Below, one piece after another: positions 9,529-18,739 of a stretch of 64,000 nt of DNA. The stretch lies in assembly GCA_905221605.1 (NCBI GenBank), contig CAJNDS010002191.1, forward strand, positions 1,274,953-1,338,952, written 5' to 3'. The notes under the pieces are model-generated. The model saw nothing but the letters and a program-made list of their open reading frames with translations, was not told the DNA's origin and did not search any database. Every line of letters begins with the position of its first letter. Position 1 is the first letter of the stretch. This stretch comes from Symbiodinium natans (Eukaryota; Sar; Dinophyceae; Suessiales; Symbiodiniaceae). The position numbers and the translations under genes are program-made.

Positions 9529-9666
9529 GTGGGAGTTTAGCGAAAACAGGGTTTAGGGTTTAGGGTTTAGGGTTTAGGGTTTAGGGTGTATAGACCCCCA
9601 AATAGTAGGAGCCCCTTATAGAAAGGACCCCATTATAAGGTACCCCCCAGTATCGTAAACCTCCAG
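9529..9666 (+). mobile_element. RF-C element forming a whole intron (introner-like)
   Basis: The 138 bp from GTGGGAGTTTAGCGAAAACA to TATCGTAAACCTCCAG run exactly from the donor of the exon ending at 9528 to the acceptor of the exon starting at 9667. The two ends are inverse copies, and the interior AGACCCCCAAATAGTAGGAG is the RF-C signature. A TTTAGGG array of five to six units (9548-9588) sits inside it. Excising it joins two frames in phase (LLEG to GNIQLART). Confidence 0.7.
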
Positions 9667-9692
9667 GTGGCAACATCCAGCTCGCCCGCACG
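9667..9692 (+). CDS. Candidate short exon, unknown protein (gene 1)
   Basis: 26 nt reading GNIQLART after completing the split Gly codon from 9528, ending at a GC donor (ACG|GCTGCATG) in phase 0. It is short, so support comes mainly from phase and from the element-bounded intron before it. Confidence 0.5.
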
Positions 9693-10033
9693 GCTGCATG
9701 CAGAGCTTGTGGGGGTCCTTTAGGAAAAGGATTTCATGTTGAGGTTTTCTTAGTATGGGGTCAGGGTTTAGGGTTACCATAAGTCATAACAGTACGGTCG
9801 AGGAGTATGAGAAGAATTTTTTGTTGAGTAAGAAGTGAGAGTCTGAAGCCAGAAGAGATTCAAAAATCCAGGGTCTGGATGTAGAAAACCTTTAAAAATC
9901 GAGGGTCTGGATGCTGAAAAACATTTTTGGCTATGTTTGCATGCACGCAAACCCCCCCGCTGGATGTTTGGGTTAGGAGCTTCTCTCGCCAAAACCGGAC
10001 CTTGGAAGAGCCCTCCTAAGGCCACTAGAACCA

Positions 10034-10163
10034 AACAATTCCTAACACTTGGCTTTCTTCTGGCTGGCTCTTCGGACTTTAACTTTTTGGGTTTTTGTAG
10101 AAACTACAATAAGGAGCATAAAAGTTAAACTTTTTGGAGGGGTTCAAAAGTCAGCCAAGAACA
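10034..10163. mobile_element. Element RF-K
   Basis: Shares ACTTGGCTTTCTTCTGGCTGG, GTAGAAACTACAATAAGGAG and GGAGGGGTTCAAAAGTCAGCC with a copy at 12871-12995. Non-coding in both copies. Confidence 0.75.
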
Positions 10164-10239
10164 CATTGTGCTAGGGCGATTTTTTTTTGGGGGGGGGGGG
10201 GTTTGGGGCTCTTCAAGGTTTGTGGCAAGAGCCCTCCGA

Positions 10240-10460
10240 ACAATGAACCGAAGGGCTGTAGACTTAAGGCCAACAGAACAAAAAACTCCTAACACACTGT
10301 GTTAAGGCGATTTTGGGGCCCTAACACAATGTGTAATTTTCGGTTCTGTTGGCCTCAGGAGGGCTCTTCTACATGCCCCAAACCCCCCCCCCCAAAAAAA
10401 AAAAAAAATCGCCCTAACACAATGTGTCAGGAATTTTCGGTTCTGTTGGCCTCAGGGGGG
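10240..10460. repeat. Inverted/direct repeat around CCTAACACAATGTGT
   Basis: The words CCAACAGAACAAAAAACTCCTAACACACTGTGTTA (10270-10304) and AACACAATGTGTAATTTTCGGTTCTGTTGG (10322-10351) are inverse copies, and a further copy follows at 10415-10450. It can form a long hairpin. No gene. Confidence 0.7.
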
Positions 10461-10723
10461 CTCTTCTAAAGGCCTTGAAGGAGCACCCCGAAGTGCCAGG
10501 GCAAATAAAAGCAGTCACCGTAGGGTTTGCTGCCGCTCCCCAACCCCAATATCAGCCCAATTAGAAATTGTTTCTGAGACTCTCGCCCACAACGAGATTT
10601 CTTATTCCGACTCCTGCGATTAAGAAATTTCCTGACCCTCGCTTCCAAAAGCCGATTTCTTATCATAAACCTCAGCCGTAGTCATCATTGTTGTCATCGT
10701 TAATCTTTCGAATCACAAATAAG

Positions 10724-10832
10724 GCTAGGACCCTGAGTAGGCCTTTATTCCCCTTATTTAGGGTTTAGGTTCCCGTAAAAGCCCCTTTGAAACAAAAAGG
10801 GTGCCCTTCTTATTCCTAGGTTACTCTTGCGT
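10724..10832. mobile_element. Element RF-E
   Basis: Starts CTAGGACCCTGAGTAGGCC and ends TTATTCCTAGGTTACTCTTG. The middle TTTAGGTTCCCGTAAAAGCC and AAACAAAAAGGGTGCCC are shared with copies at 40773, 43703, 57755 and 61246. Confidence 0.75.
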
Positions 10833-11062
10833 CAAACAAGGCAGCTTCGTAGCTGAATGAGTACACTTGACTCTCTTTTGGAGGGATACTCAAATAAGTA
10901 ACCCACAACCGATGGTTAAGGGAATATCTGGTTTAGGATTCCCATTGGCTTAGGGTTCCTCTTGGCTCTTAACCCTAAACCCGAAGCCCAAATTCCTAAA
11001 CCCCTAAACCCTAAACCCCTAAACCCTACACCCTTGTTGAGGGCTTATGAGCTCAGCATCCA

Positions 11063-11092
11063 AGGTAATCCTGAGCGCCCAGTACGAGGAGT
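11063..11092 (+). pseudogene. Partial duplicate of the exon at 11202
   Basis: CATCCAAGGTAATCCTGAGC and the following GCCCAGTACGAGGAG match the acceptor and first 27 nt of the exon at 11202-11276 with one change, then break into unrelated sequence (TCTAGGGTACAT). It cannot code on and looks like a truncated exon copy left 137 bp upstream. Confidence 0.7.
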
Positions 11093-11201
11093 CTAGGGTA
11101 CATATAAGGGGTATCTTTTTAAGGGCCAAGACCCTAAACCCGAAACCCGAAACCCTAAACCCTAAACCCTCAACCCTAAACCCTTGTTGGGAGCATCCAA
11201 G

Positions 11202-11276
11202 GTAATGCTGAGCGCCCAGTACGAGGAGTGGGATGTGAACGGCATGGCCAGTGACATGGGCCTCGTCCTGCGCCTC
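11202..11276 (+). CDS. Candidate exon, unknown protein (gene 1)
   Basis: After CATCCAAG| the frame reads VMLSAQYEEWDVNGMASDMG and LVLRL to a GC donor (CTC|GCCTGG). A GT donor 5 nt later (GCCTG|GTTTTT) is the alternative. It accepts phase 0 from 9692. Two Trp (one only with the later donor) and three Met in 25-27 codons are typical of real protein rather than chance frames. CCCTAAA on the left, TTTAGGG from 11318. Confidence 0.65.
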
Positions 11277-11610
11277 GCCTGGTTTTTGCTGCGGCTTTTT
11301 GCTCTTGTGTGGTGCTTTGGGTTTAGGGTTTAGGTTTTAGGGTTTAGGGTTTTTAGGGTTTAGGGTTTTTAGGGTTTAGGGTTTAGGGTTTAGGGCTAAA
11401 CCCGAAACCCCAAACCCGAAATCCGAAACCCTATACCTGCCGTAGAATGGGCACTTTTAGCGGGTGATTTTAATTGAGGGAACCCTTTGAACCCCTTCAT
11501 GCGGCTTTGGGGTTTAGGGTTTTGGTTTTGGGGATCATGGGTTGTTATACCTGGGGTGTACCCCTACTTGACTCATTGACCCTAAACCCTGAAACCTAGC
11601 CCCTGATGAG

Positions 11611-11659
11611 AAGTCGGCGGAAGTTCGGATTTTCATTCGTAACGCTGAGAACTCGAGGG
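11611..11659 (+). CDS. Candidate exon, unknown protein (gene 1)
   Basis: KSAEVRIFIRNAENSRG between CCTGATGAG| and a GT donor (AGGG|GTAACA), phase 0 in and phase 1 out. The frame stays open for another 40 codons past the donor (to a TAA at 11806), so a longer exon is possible. Confidence 0.6.
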
Positions 11660-12236
11660 GTAACACTTGCCTGTTAGCTTGGGAGTGGGGAGATCCGTTT
11701 GCGGCCCGAGTGCTGGGCGACCATTTCAGAGCCTCCGGCTCAAGCCGCCGAGCCCGCAGGAGAACAAGTGTAGGGTTTGAGGGAGGTCTCAGACCTCCGG
11801 CTCCCTAAACCCTAAATCCTGAACCCCAGGCCCTAAACCCTAAACTGCCCTAAACCCGAGGCATTTCGCTGAAAAAAAATTCGCCAGGCTGGAGCCCTGA
11901 GTCAACACCCATGCCGGTGCAAGGGGTTTGCAGGGTCTGGGATTTAGCATTTGTAAGGTTTAGGGTTACAGGTTCATTTGGAGTCTAAGGGTCATGCAAC
12001 TTGTATCTCCATACCACCTGGAATCTTCATGCAGCTCCTCGAATCCGATTCGTGTTTGTTGTGCGCCCCTGACTGTGGTTCCGTGTTTCGCACATACAAA
12101 TGAACTTAGGTACCACCCCATCCCCTCAAAAAAACAGCACAACTGGGGTTCCTTGAAGTTTTTGGGTAGGGTTTAATTTGAGCGTAACCCTAAACCCTAA
12201 ACCCTAAACCCGAAACCCGAAACCCGAAACCACCAG

Positions 12237-12275
12237 AGGATGTCGCGGGTTGCGCTCCCGACGGACTTCTATCAG
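12237..12275 (+). CDS. Candidate exon, unknown protein (gene 1)
   Basis: Begins after ACCACCAG|, between CCCTAAA and CCCGAAA runs on the left and TTTAGGG repeats on the right. Two frames are plausible: DVAGCAPDGLLSG, which accepts phase 1 from 11659, and MSRVALPTDFYQ. Both end at GC donors in TATCAGGCGCG. Confidence 0.4.
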
Positions 12276-12638
12276 GCGCGTGCGGGCGCCATGATTTTTT
12301 TTTGGGGTTTGGGGTTTAGGGTTTAGGAGTTTAGGGTTTAGGGTTTAGGAGTTTAGGGTTGTTCGTTGCGGGTTTGGGGCTCAGAGTTTGGAGACTTTGG
12401 GGGTTAGGGTTTTGCGTTTAGGGTTGGAAGCCCCCCCCCCCCCCCCACACTGCTCTGGGTTTTTGTAGTTATTTCAGGAGGATCCTCCCAGTCTGACCCT
12501 CTTATTCCCCAGTTACTGTTTCAGGTTTAGAGTTTTGAGTTTCGGGCTTGGGGTTTTAATAGGGTGAGGGAATAGCTACAGCCCGTTTTCCATGCCCAGG
12601 TATTCTAGACAACCCCCTCAGAACAGTCAGGTTCAATG

Positions 12639-12728
12639 CTTAGTAGCTGAATGAGTGCACTTTACACTTTTTGGGATACTATAGTCACCTATAGAACTGG
12701 AAGTGTGCACTTCTGGGGCTTATGAATC
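12639..12728. mobile_element. Inverted-repeat element RF-A
   Basis: GCTTAGTAGCTGAATGAGTG at the left end and GGGGCTTATGAATCA at the right. Core TTTACACTTTTTGGGATACTA. The right terminal repeat is cut short compared with the copy at 36451. Confidence 0.75.
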
Positions 12729-12785
12729 AAAAAGGAGCCTCTACTTGCCGTTTATCCTGCAACTCATTCCTTTGTAGTTCTTCAA

Positions 12786-12850
12786 GCCAACCAAGCCCTC
12801 CCCCCCCCCCCCCACACACACACACACACACACACACAAAAAAAAAAAAT
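12786..12850. repeat. Poly-C, (CA)n and poly-A tract
   Basis: About 17 C, then about 12 CA units, then A14. The 106-residue open frame across it includes these runs and the RF-K element and is not a gene. Confidence 0.85.
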
Positions 12851-12870
12851 GAATCAAATATTCAAAGAAA

Positions 12871-12995
12871 CACAATAAACACTTGGCTTTCTTTTGGCTG
12901 GCTCTTAGGACTTAACCTTTTGGGTTTTTGTAGAAACTACAATAAGGAGCCTAAAATTAACCTTTTAGGAGGGGTTCAGAAGTCAGCCAAGAAAC
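12871..12995. mobile_element. Element RF-K, second copy
   Basis: ACTTGGCTTTCTTTTGGCTGG to AGTCAGCCAAGAA matches 10034-10163 with about ten changes. The ends CTTGGCT and AGCCAAG are inverse copies. Confidence 0.75.
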
Positions 12996-13443
12996 TAGCA
13001 GGGTTGGGTATAGGCCGCCAGGTGTGGTTTATGAGCCCTTGAACCCCTAAACCCCAGACCCTAAACCCCAACCCTGCGAAAGGGTCCGGGCTGCTACGCC
13101 GTTAAGCCGAGCTTATGGGGAAGTTAGGTACCGCATGTCACCTGCTATTCCCCCTGTACGGGATCCTCAACCCCTAAAACCCTGCAAGCCCTATAAACAC
13201 CATAGAGCCTCGACCTGAAACCCGAAACCCTAAACCTTTCATCCCTAGAGCCCTAAACCCCCTAAACCCCAGCCCGAGCCCTAAACCCCTAAACCCCTAA
13301 ACCCCCTAAAGCCTAAACCCCTAATCCGTAAACCCTAAAACCCTAAAACACTAAAACCCCATACCCTACACCCTAAACCCCCCTAAAACCAACCTGATGT
13401 GAGTACATATATATATATATACATATATACCTCACATCTCAAA

Positions 13444-13527
13444 CACTAGCCCTAAACCCTAAAACCCTAAACCCTAAACCTAAACCCTAAACCCTAAACC
13501 CTAAACCCTAAACCCTAAACCCTAAAC
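13444..13527 (-). repeat. CCCTAAA array
   Basis: About eleven units on the + strand (TTTAGGG on the minus strand) ending just before the exon at 13539, matched by TTTAGGG runs at 13645-13712 on its other side. Confidence 0.95.
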
Positions 13528-13538
13528 AGCCTCGAAAG

Positions 13539-13598
13539 GCCAGGGAGATGAGCGGCAAGCCCTGGACACCTCCGGGCGCCGAACTCCTAACCTTTCAG
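13539..13598 (+). CDS. Candidate exon, unknown protein (gene 1)
   Basis: AREMSGKPWTPPGAELLTFQ between CTCGAAAG| and a classical GT donor (CAG|GTTCCT). It is 60 nt, phase 0 at both ends. CCCTAAA on the left and TTTAGGG on the right. Not recognised. Confidence 0.6.
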
Positions 13599-13964
13599 GT
13601 TCCTTGGGAGCCCACTTTGGTACAGTTTTGGCACCTTTTTTGGGTGGGTTTAGGGTTTTGGGTTTTGGGTTTAGGGTTTACTTAGGGTTTAGGGTTCAGG
13701 GTTTAGGGTTCAGCATCGCAAGTCCGAGCATTCACTAGTCAAGCAATTACTCGAGCGTTGGAAAAATACCCGCCCAAAGAATCCCATAACATTGAGAAAT
13801 TGCTCCACTTTCATTTTCTTTTTCAGACGACCAGACAGACAACATTCTGAAACTATAATCAACATTTCCTTAGTGTCCCACTATCTAGGGTCTAAGTAGG
13901 CTTAGTGTCCCACTATATGTGGTCCAAATGTGCTTCGTGTCCCACTATCTGGGCCGAAGGTCAT

Positions 13965-14415
13965 ATTATTACTGGGCGGGGTGGGTGCCCAGTAAAGTAT
14001 GACCTTCGGGGCCGGAAGGTCGTATTTCTACTGGGCGGGGTGGGGGCCCAGTAAAAATATAACCCTCGGTGCCCGCACGTCATATGTTGACTGGGCACAA
14101 GGTCGTTTTTTTGGACCGAACGACTTTGCCCAGTGAAAATCTAACCTTGCCCAGTCAAAAAATGACCTTGTCCCGTAAAAATATGACTTTGCCCAGTAAA
14201 AAATGACCTTGCCCAATAAGAATATGACCTTGCCCAGTAGACCTTGCCCAGCAAAAATATGACTTTCGGCACCGAAGGTCTTTTTTACTGGGCACAAGGT
14301 CGGTTTTTGGACCGATTGACCTTGCCCAGTAAAAATGATACTTTGCCCAGTAAACAATGACCTTGCCCAGTAAATATGGTCTTGCCCAGTAAATATGACC
14401 TTGCCCAGCAACTCC
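13965..14415. repeat. Minisatellite with TTGCCCAGTAAA units
   Basis: About 20 diverged units of 18-25 bp containing GACCTTGCCCAGTAAAAAT, bounded by the inverse form ATTTACTGGGC. The 127-codon minus-strand frame over it is the repeat read in frame, not a gene. Just upstream (13870-13955) the sentence TTAGTGTCCCACTATCTAGG occurs three times. Confidence 0.85.
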
Positions 14416-15044
14416 CCAACATGTAAATTATAATCGGTAGGAGAGGTTTAGGGTTTAGGGTTTAGGGTTTAGGGTTTAGGGTTTGGGGTTGAAAGTAACG
14501 GGGTACCCTTATGTTCAGTATGGCTACTGGGCTACTAAGGTGGCCGGCTGAGCAGAGAAAAGAAGCGACCGTCTCTGGAGCCTTGGGTTGAGGGATTTGG
14601 GGTTTAGGGTTTAGGGTTTAGGGACTGGAGATTAGGGATTAGTTTTTTAGGGTTTAGGGTTAGGGTTTAGGGATTGATGTTTGGGAGGCCGGGGTGGTTT
14701 TTGGGATTAGGGGTTTAGGGATTGAGGGTTTAGGGTGCAAAGTGTACGGCCTTACAGGGTTTGGGAGGCAGGGGCGGCTTGGGGTCAAGGATTTAGGGCT
14801 GACTTGGGGTTCGGAGCTCCCGAAAACTGGAAGCCCCGACCTAAATCCTAAACCCTAAACCCTAAACTCTAAACCCTAAACTCTAGGGTTTGAGGGCTTG
14901 ATCTGGTGAAGCCCAATCCGGCGTACCATGCACTTCGGGTCCCCGAACCTGCAGTAGCAACAGCAGAAGCAGAAGTAGAAGAAGTAGTAGCAGCAGGCAG
15001 TAGTGGTATTACTATTTTTTGTATATGATCGTAGTCGTTGTGGT

Positions 15045-15099
15045 AGTGGTAGTGGTAGTGGTAGTGGTAGTCGTAGTAGTAGTAGTAGTAGTAGTAGTA

Positions 15100-15167
<68 letters not shown>

Positions 15168-15170
15168 GTA
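15045..15170. repeat. Triplet microsatellite (GTA / GTC)n
   Basis: GGTAGT units pass into AGT and then about 23 GTC units. The Asp-rich and Arg-rich open frames on either strand are translations of this run. Confidence 0.95.
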
Positions 15171-15189
15171 GGGTGGGGGCAGGTCTCAG

Positions 15190-15249
15190 ACCAATCATGA
15201 CTCCGCCTTTGTCGCTGCTACTGCAGAGCTGGGTCCGGAAATCCCCAGA
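15190..15249 (+). CDS. Candidate exon, unknown protein
   Basis: After GGTCTCAG| the frame reads TNHDSAFVAATAELGPEIPR and ends near a GC donor (CCCAGA|GCCCAA). It follows the triplet microsatellite rather than a CCCTAAA array. Moderate support. Confidence 0.4.
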
Positions 15250-15364
15250 GCCCAATCCCTTAAAACTCTCATCCCTAAAGCCGACAGGGAGTTTAGGGTT
15301 TAGGGTTTAGGGTTTAGGGTTAAGAGTTTGCTCAGAGTTAGGGTTCGGAAAGTGTCGTTTGCAG

Positions 15365-15501
15365 TGCCCGTCGGTTTTTGTTGCGGTCCAACTTTGATGC
15401 GACTGATGCTGCAAATGCCCACAACGGCCGCCATCAAGGCCTGCAAGCCTGAAGTTGAGATGATCCGCCGAGCTCTTCCAGTGCAGAGCCAGCTTAGCTG
15501 A
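15365..15501 (+). CDS. Candidate C-terminal exon with TGA stop, unknown protein
   Basis: From GTTTGCAG| a frame reads LMLQMPTTAAIKACKPEVEM and IRRALPVQSQLS before TGA at 15499-15501. It is helical and protein-like, with no family recognised. If exons from 1045 onward belong to one gene, this is its best candidate end. An alternative acceptor lies at GGAAAG| (15352). Confidence 0.45.
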
Positions 15502-15857
15502 AGAACTGTCCACAGCAAGAGGCCAGCCAGAGTGTCTCCATATCACGAACCACACTCACCGAAGGAGATGGCAGAGGCCATCTATCAGCAACCTTGAAAC
15601 TTAGGTGCTTCTTCCCCTGAAAGCAGAAACACCCCTACCCCGGCCGCTTTTGCAATCACCACTACAGCAGCACCCCAGGCTAAATACCGAGTCAGCAGCC
15701 TCCTACCACACAGCTCTCCACAAGCAACGTCATAGAAACTTCGTCTGCACGTTCTCGGGTGGCCGTGAACCTGGAATCCAGAGAGGCCCGGATCCGCCAT
15801 CCTTAGAGTACCCTAAGGGCTTTAGGGCCTTGTTATTTCCCAAGGGCTTTAGGGCTT

Positions 15858-15890
15858 GTTTTTTTTTTTTTTTTTTGGGGGGGGGGGGGG
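15858..15890. repeat. Poly-T / poly-G tract
   Basis: About 18 T followed by 13 G, the same T-run/G-run arrangement found inside RF-D at 5588-5635. The flanking open frames are incidental. Confidence 0.85.
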
Positions 15891-16009
15891 CTTAGCGTCG
15901 TTCAGAGTTAGAAGGGCTTTCGGGCTCTTGCGGCTTGCTGGCATGGTCGACTATTTTCGGGTTTCTGGATTTCGGGGGCCAGTGGGTTTAGGGTTTAGGG
16001 TTAGGGTGC

Positions 16010-16110
16010 CTAAGGGAGGGGGGTTCAGGGCGGGTATGTAACCCAAGGTTCCCGAATGCTTCCACTACTCCCGAAGGCTCCCGAAGCTTCCCTAAGGTTC
16101 CCGAGGACCC
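16010..16110. mobile_element. Element RF-F
   Basis: CCTAAGGGAGG, ATGTAACCCAAGGTTCCCGA, then a run of CCCGAAGGCTCCCGAAGCTTCC and CCTAAGGTTCCC. Related copies at 32905, 44915 and 62550 share the order of words. Confidence 0.6.
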
Positions 16111-16158
16111 TGTCTGATTGTTGGGCGGCTGTTTGCATGTTTGGTGTTCGGGCGCCGG

Positions 16159-16612
16159 GGTGGGGGGGGTGGGGGGTGGGGGGGTGGGGGGTGGGGGGTG
16201 GGGTGGGTGGGGGGGGGGGGGGGTGGGGGGGGTGGGGGGGGTGGGGGGGTGGGGGGTTGGGGGGGGGGGGGTGGGGGGGTGGGGGGTGGTGAGGTGGGGG
16301 GGTGGGGGGTGGGGGGGTGGGGGGGTGGGGGGGGTGGGGGGGTGGGGGGTGGGGGGGTGGGGGGGTGGGGGGGTGGGGGGGTGGGGGGGGTGGGGGGGGT
16401 GGGGGGGTGGGGGGGTGGGGGGGTGGGGGGGTGGGGGTGGGGTGGGGGGGGGTGGGGGGTGGGGGGCGGGTGGGGGCGTGGGGGGGGGGGGGGGGGGGGG
16501 CGGGGTGGGGGGGTGGGGGGGTGGGGGGGTGGGGGGGGGTGGGGGGGTGGGGGGGGTGGGGGGGTGTGGGGGGGTGGGGGGGTGGGGGGGTGGGGGGGTG
16601 GGGGGGTGGGGG
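16159..16612 (+). repeat. 450 bp of almost pure G and T: (GGGGGGTG)n-like
   Basis: Runs of five to twenty G separated by single T, with only about five other bases in 450. The Gly/Trp/Val-only frames are translations of this block. It has very high G-quadruplex potential on the + strand. Confidence 0.95.
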
Positions 16613-17092
16613 CTTCCTGGGTTTGGGGTTTGGGGTTTAGGGTTTAGGGTTTAGGGCCTAGGGCCTCGGGTTTGGGAAACTTGTTAGCTCCCAAGGGTTT
16701 TAGGATCCGTCATGGCGGTTGGACAAGTGGCTGCCCTAACGCAAGCCTTTTGGGCTTACGGTTCAGGGTTTCCGTCTGAGCAAGAAAGGGGCAATGGGGG
16801 TTGATCAAAAGTTTGGGCCCAAGTAGCCTAAGAGAGATGACTATAGCATAGGGCCATAGGGTGCGCGGTCCTGAATTTGGCCCTAGGCCCTCCCTCGAAC
16901 CTGAGCCTTGAAACATCAGTTCGATCCCCACATCCCCAACTCTCAGCCCAAACATCTTCAACCCATAAACCTTCAGGACCCTGGGTTTAGGGTTTTGGGT
17001 ATTGGGTTTTGGGGGCCTACCTGCCCTAAGCCGTACACCGTAATGGGGTTACTCAAGGTATCTTAAGGGAGGGGGGGGGGGGGGCCTGGGAG

Positions 17093-17296
17093 ATCGACTC
17101 CAACAAGACAGTGGACGAACCCATGATATACAGGATGCTTTTGAAAACAGGAAGCGCTGCAGGTCGCCAAGCACTCAAGAGGTTCCGTGGTGCAAGGTCT
17201 TGTATTCGGATGCTGGATCCGGTGGTGCGCAGCAGCGATGTCACGTCCTACAGCTTCCTGATCGAGGTGGTGATCGCCGAATCCCCGTCCTACCAA
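17093..17296 (+). CDS. Coding island, unknown protein
   Basis: A 68-codon frame beginning after GGGAG| reads DSNKTVDEPMIYRMLLKTGS, then SDVTSYSFLIEVVIAE and SPSYQ, before running into a CCCTAAA array. A GT donor within it (ATCGAG|GTGGTG, 17262) may be the true end. It is longer and more protein-like than most islands. The DVTSYSFLI stretch recalls repeat proteins of the PPR type, but one segment is not enough to say so. Confidence 0.5.
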
Positions 17297-17762
17297 ACCC
17301 TAAACCCTAAACCCTAAACCCTAAATCCTACAGCGCCGTCTGGGCGGGGGCGCGGGGGCAACCCTCCCTCCCACCCTAAACCCGTAGGGCGCTTTCAAGT
17401 GCATCGCTAGGCTGCATGGCCTGCCCTGCTGCCATCGTTCGAGTTCCGGGCCTTAGAATTCCAGGTTCGGGTTTAGCGTTTAGGGTTGAGGGTTGAGGGT
17501 TTAGGGTTTAGGGTTTACGGTTTACGGTTTACGGTTTAGGGTTTAGGAGGGAGGGGTCTTCAAGGTTCAGTGGTCCAGGATCTACTGTAAAGGATTGCGG
17601 CCTTGATCAAGGCCTTCCGATTAGAGGGTTCAGGAAATTCGGGAGGTTTCCATACTTTGGCTAGGGTTTAGGGCCTAGGGTTTAGGGTTTAGGGTCTAGG
17701 GTTTAGGCTTTAGGGTTTAGGGTGTAGGGTTTAGGGTTTAGGGATTCGGGTCTTTTGAGGAC

Positions 17763-17984
17763 TTGAGGCCTAGGATTTGGAGCTCCCTCGTGTTGTGTCA
17801 TGATTGGCACCCCCTTGTCCCTTTTGACCCTCCCGGATACGTCCTGACTGCCTGCGGCCAGGAGACACCGAGGGCACCCGCGAAGTGTGAACACCAGGGC
17901 CTCCAAAGACATCCCGAGTACAAGAACCTTCATGCCGCAACCTGTTGTACCCTTTTTGGCATGGTCCCGCAACCTAAGCCCTAA
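17763..17984 (+). CDS. Coding island, Cys/His-rich, unknown protein
   Basis: An open frame reading LVLCHDWHPLVPFDPPGYVL, TACGQETP, KCEHQGLQRHPEYKN and LHAATCCTLFGMV before TAA at 17982-17984. Six Cys and five His in about 60 residues suggest metal binding, but no known motif fits. TTTAGGG repeats lie on its left and CCCTAAA on its right, the reverse of the usual order, so it may sit inside an intron or be a different kind of unit. Confidence 0.4.
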   Translation: MRPRIWSSLVLCHDWHPLVPFDPPGYVLTACGQETPRAPAKCEHQGLQRHPEYKNLHAATCCTLFGMVPQPKP

Positions 17985-18164
17985 ACCCGAAACCCTAAAG
18001 CCCTTAAGCCGGGGCTATTCCGGGAGTGCGTGGCGCCAGGGAGTACAGGATTATGTCCTTTTTGTTGGGCCTCAGTGCTGTTGTGCGGTTTGGGGTTTAA
18101 TTTAAGGGGCTGCGCCCATGGGCGGGCAGCGCAGGCAGAAGCGCGGGGCGAGCAGTTTCTAACC

Positions 18165-18310
18165 ATTTTGAGGCCCCTAAACTCCCTTAAAATCTCTAAG
18201 CGTTAAGTTTCTAAGCATTTTCAGGCCCCTAAACTCCCTTCAAATCTCTAAGCGTTTGAGGCTCCTAGACTCCCTTAACGTTTCTCAGCACTTTATAAGG
18301 CCCCTAAACT
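18165..18310. repeat. Tandem repeat of CCCCTAAACTCCCTT units
   Basis: Four diverged units of about 40-60 bp, each containing AGGCCCCTAAACTCCCTT and TCTAAGC. Non-coding. Confidence 0.8.
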
Positions 18311-18344
18311 CCCTTTTTCCTAGCCCCGACCTTAGACACATCGC

Positions 18345-18480
18345 TTATGCCCGCCCTTTGGGGGGCGTCATGCTCCTGATGCGCCCCCGGGGTCCCGCCC
18401 CGGGAGCCACTGATGCTCCTGATGCGCGCCTGGGGGTCCCGGGCTGGACCCGCTGATGCTCATGATGCGCGCCCTCTGGG
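18345..18480. repeat. GC-rich repeat with TGATGCTCCTGATGCGCGCC units
   Basis: Three units of about 45 bp containing TGATGCTCMTGATGCGC followed by C- and G-rich stretches. The minus-strand 273-codon frame (18345-19166) starts in the satellite and runs through these repeats, so I do not call it. Confidence 0.75.
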
Positions 18481-18739
18481 GGCCTCCGTGGCGACGCAAA
18501 AAACCACGAAAAAAAACCGTTTACCGGCGGCACGCGGGGGTCGGCGGCACTGGCGTCCGGCCTAATTCTGCTTCGCAGAAGGCCAGAGGCCAGCAAGGCT
18601 ATTCCCGGGACGACCCGGGCTAAAAGGTCCGCATTTGCTCGGTCCTTTGGGGACCTCGCGCTGCCCGATTTAAAGGCTGACGCCGCTGCCGCCGACCCCC
18701 AAGATAAGGACGTCCGGGCACCGCCGGGCATCTTCCGGA

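Larger units (their letters stand above)
9693..11201. other. Long probable intron with several elements
   Basis: Contains RF-K (10034-10163), a hairpin repeat (10240-10460), RF-E (10724-10832), the two ends of an interrupted RF-A (10848-10902 and 11036-11061) and a stray exon fragment at 11063-11092. ORFs at 9774-10128 and 10466-10666 look incidental to these repeats. Confidence 0.5.

Noticed and set aside
14028-14411. 127-codon minus-strand frame with repeated LLGKVIF
   Set aside because: Minisatellite read in frame; unit lengths vary and the frame drifts.
14869-15255. Asp/Tyr/His-rich and Arg-rich open frames
   Set aside because: Produced by the GTA/GTC triplet run read on each strand.
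16056-16654. Overlapping 78-178 codon Gly/Trp/Val open frames
   Set aside because: They are translations of the G/T-only block in three frames; no stop can occur there.
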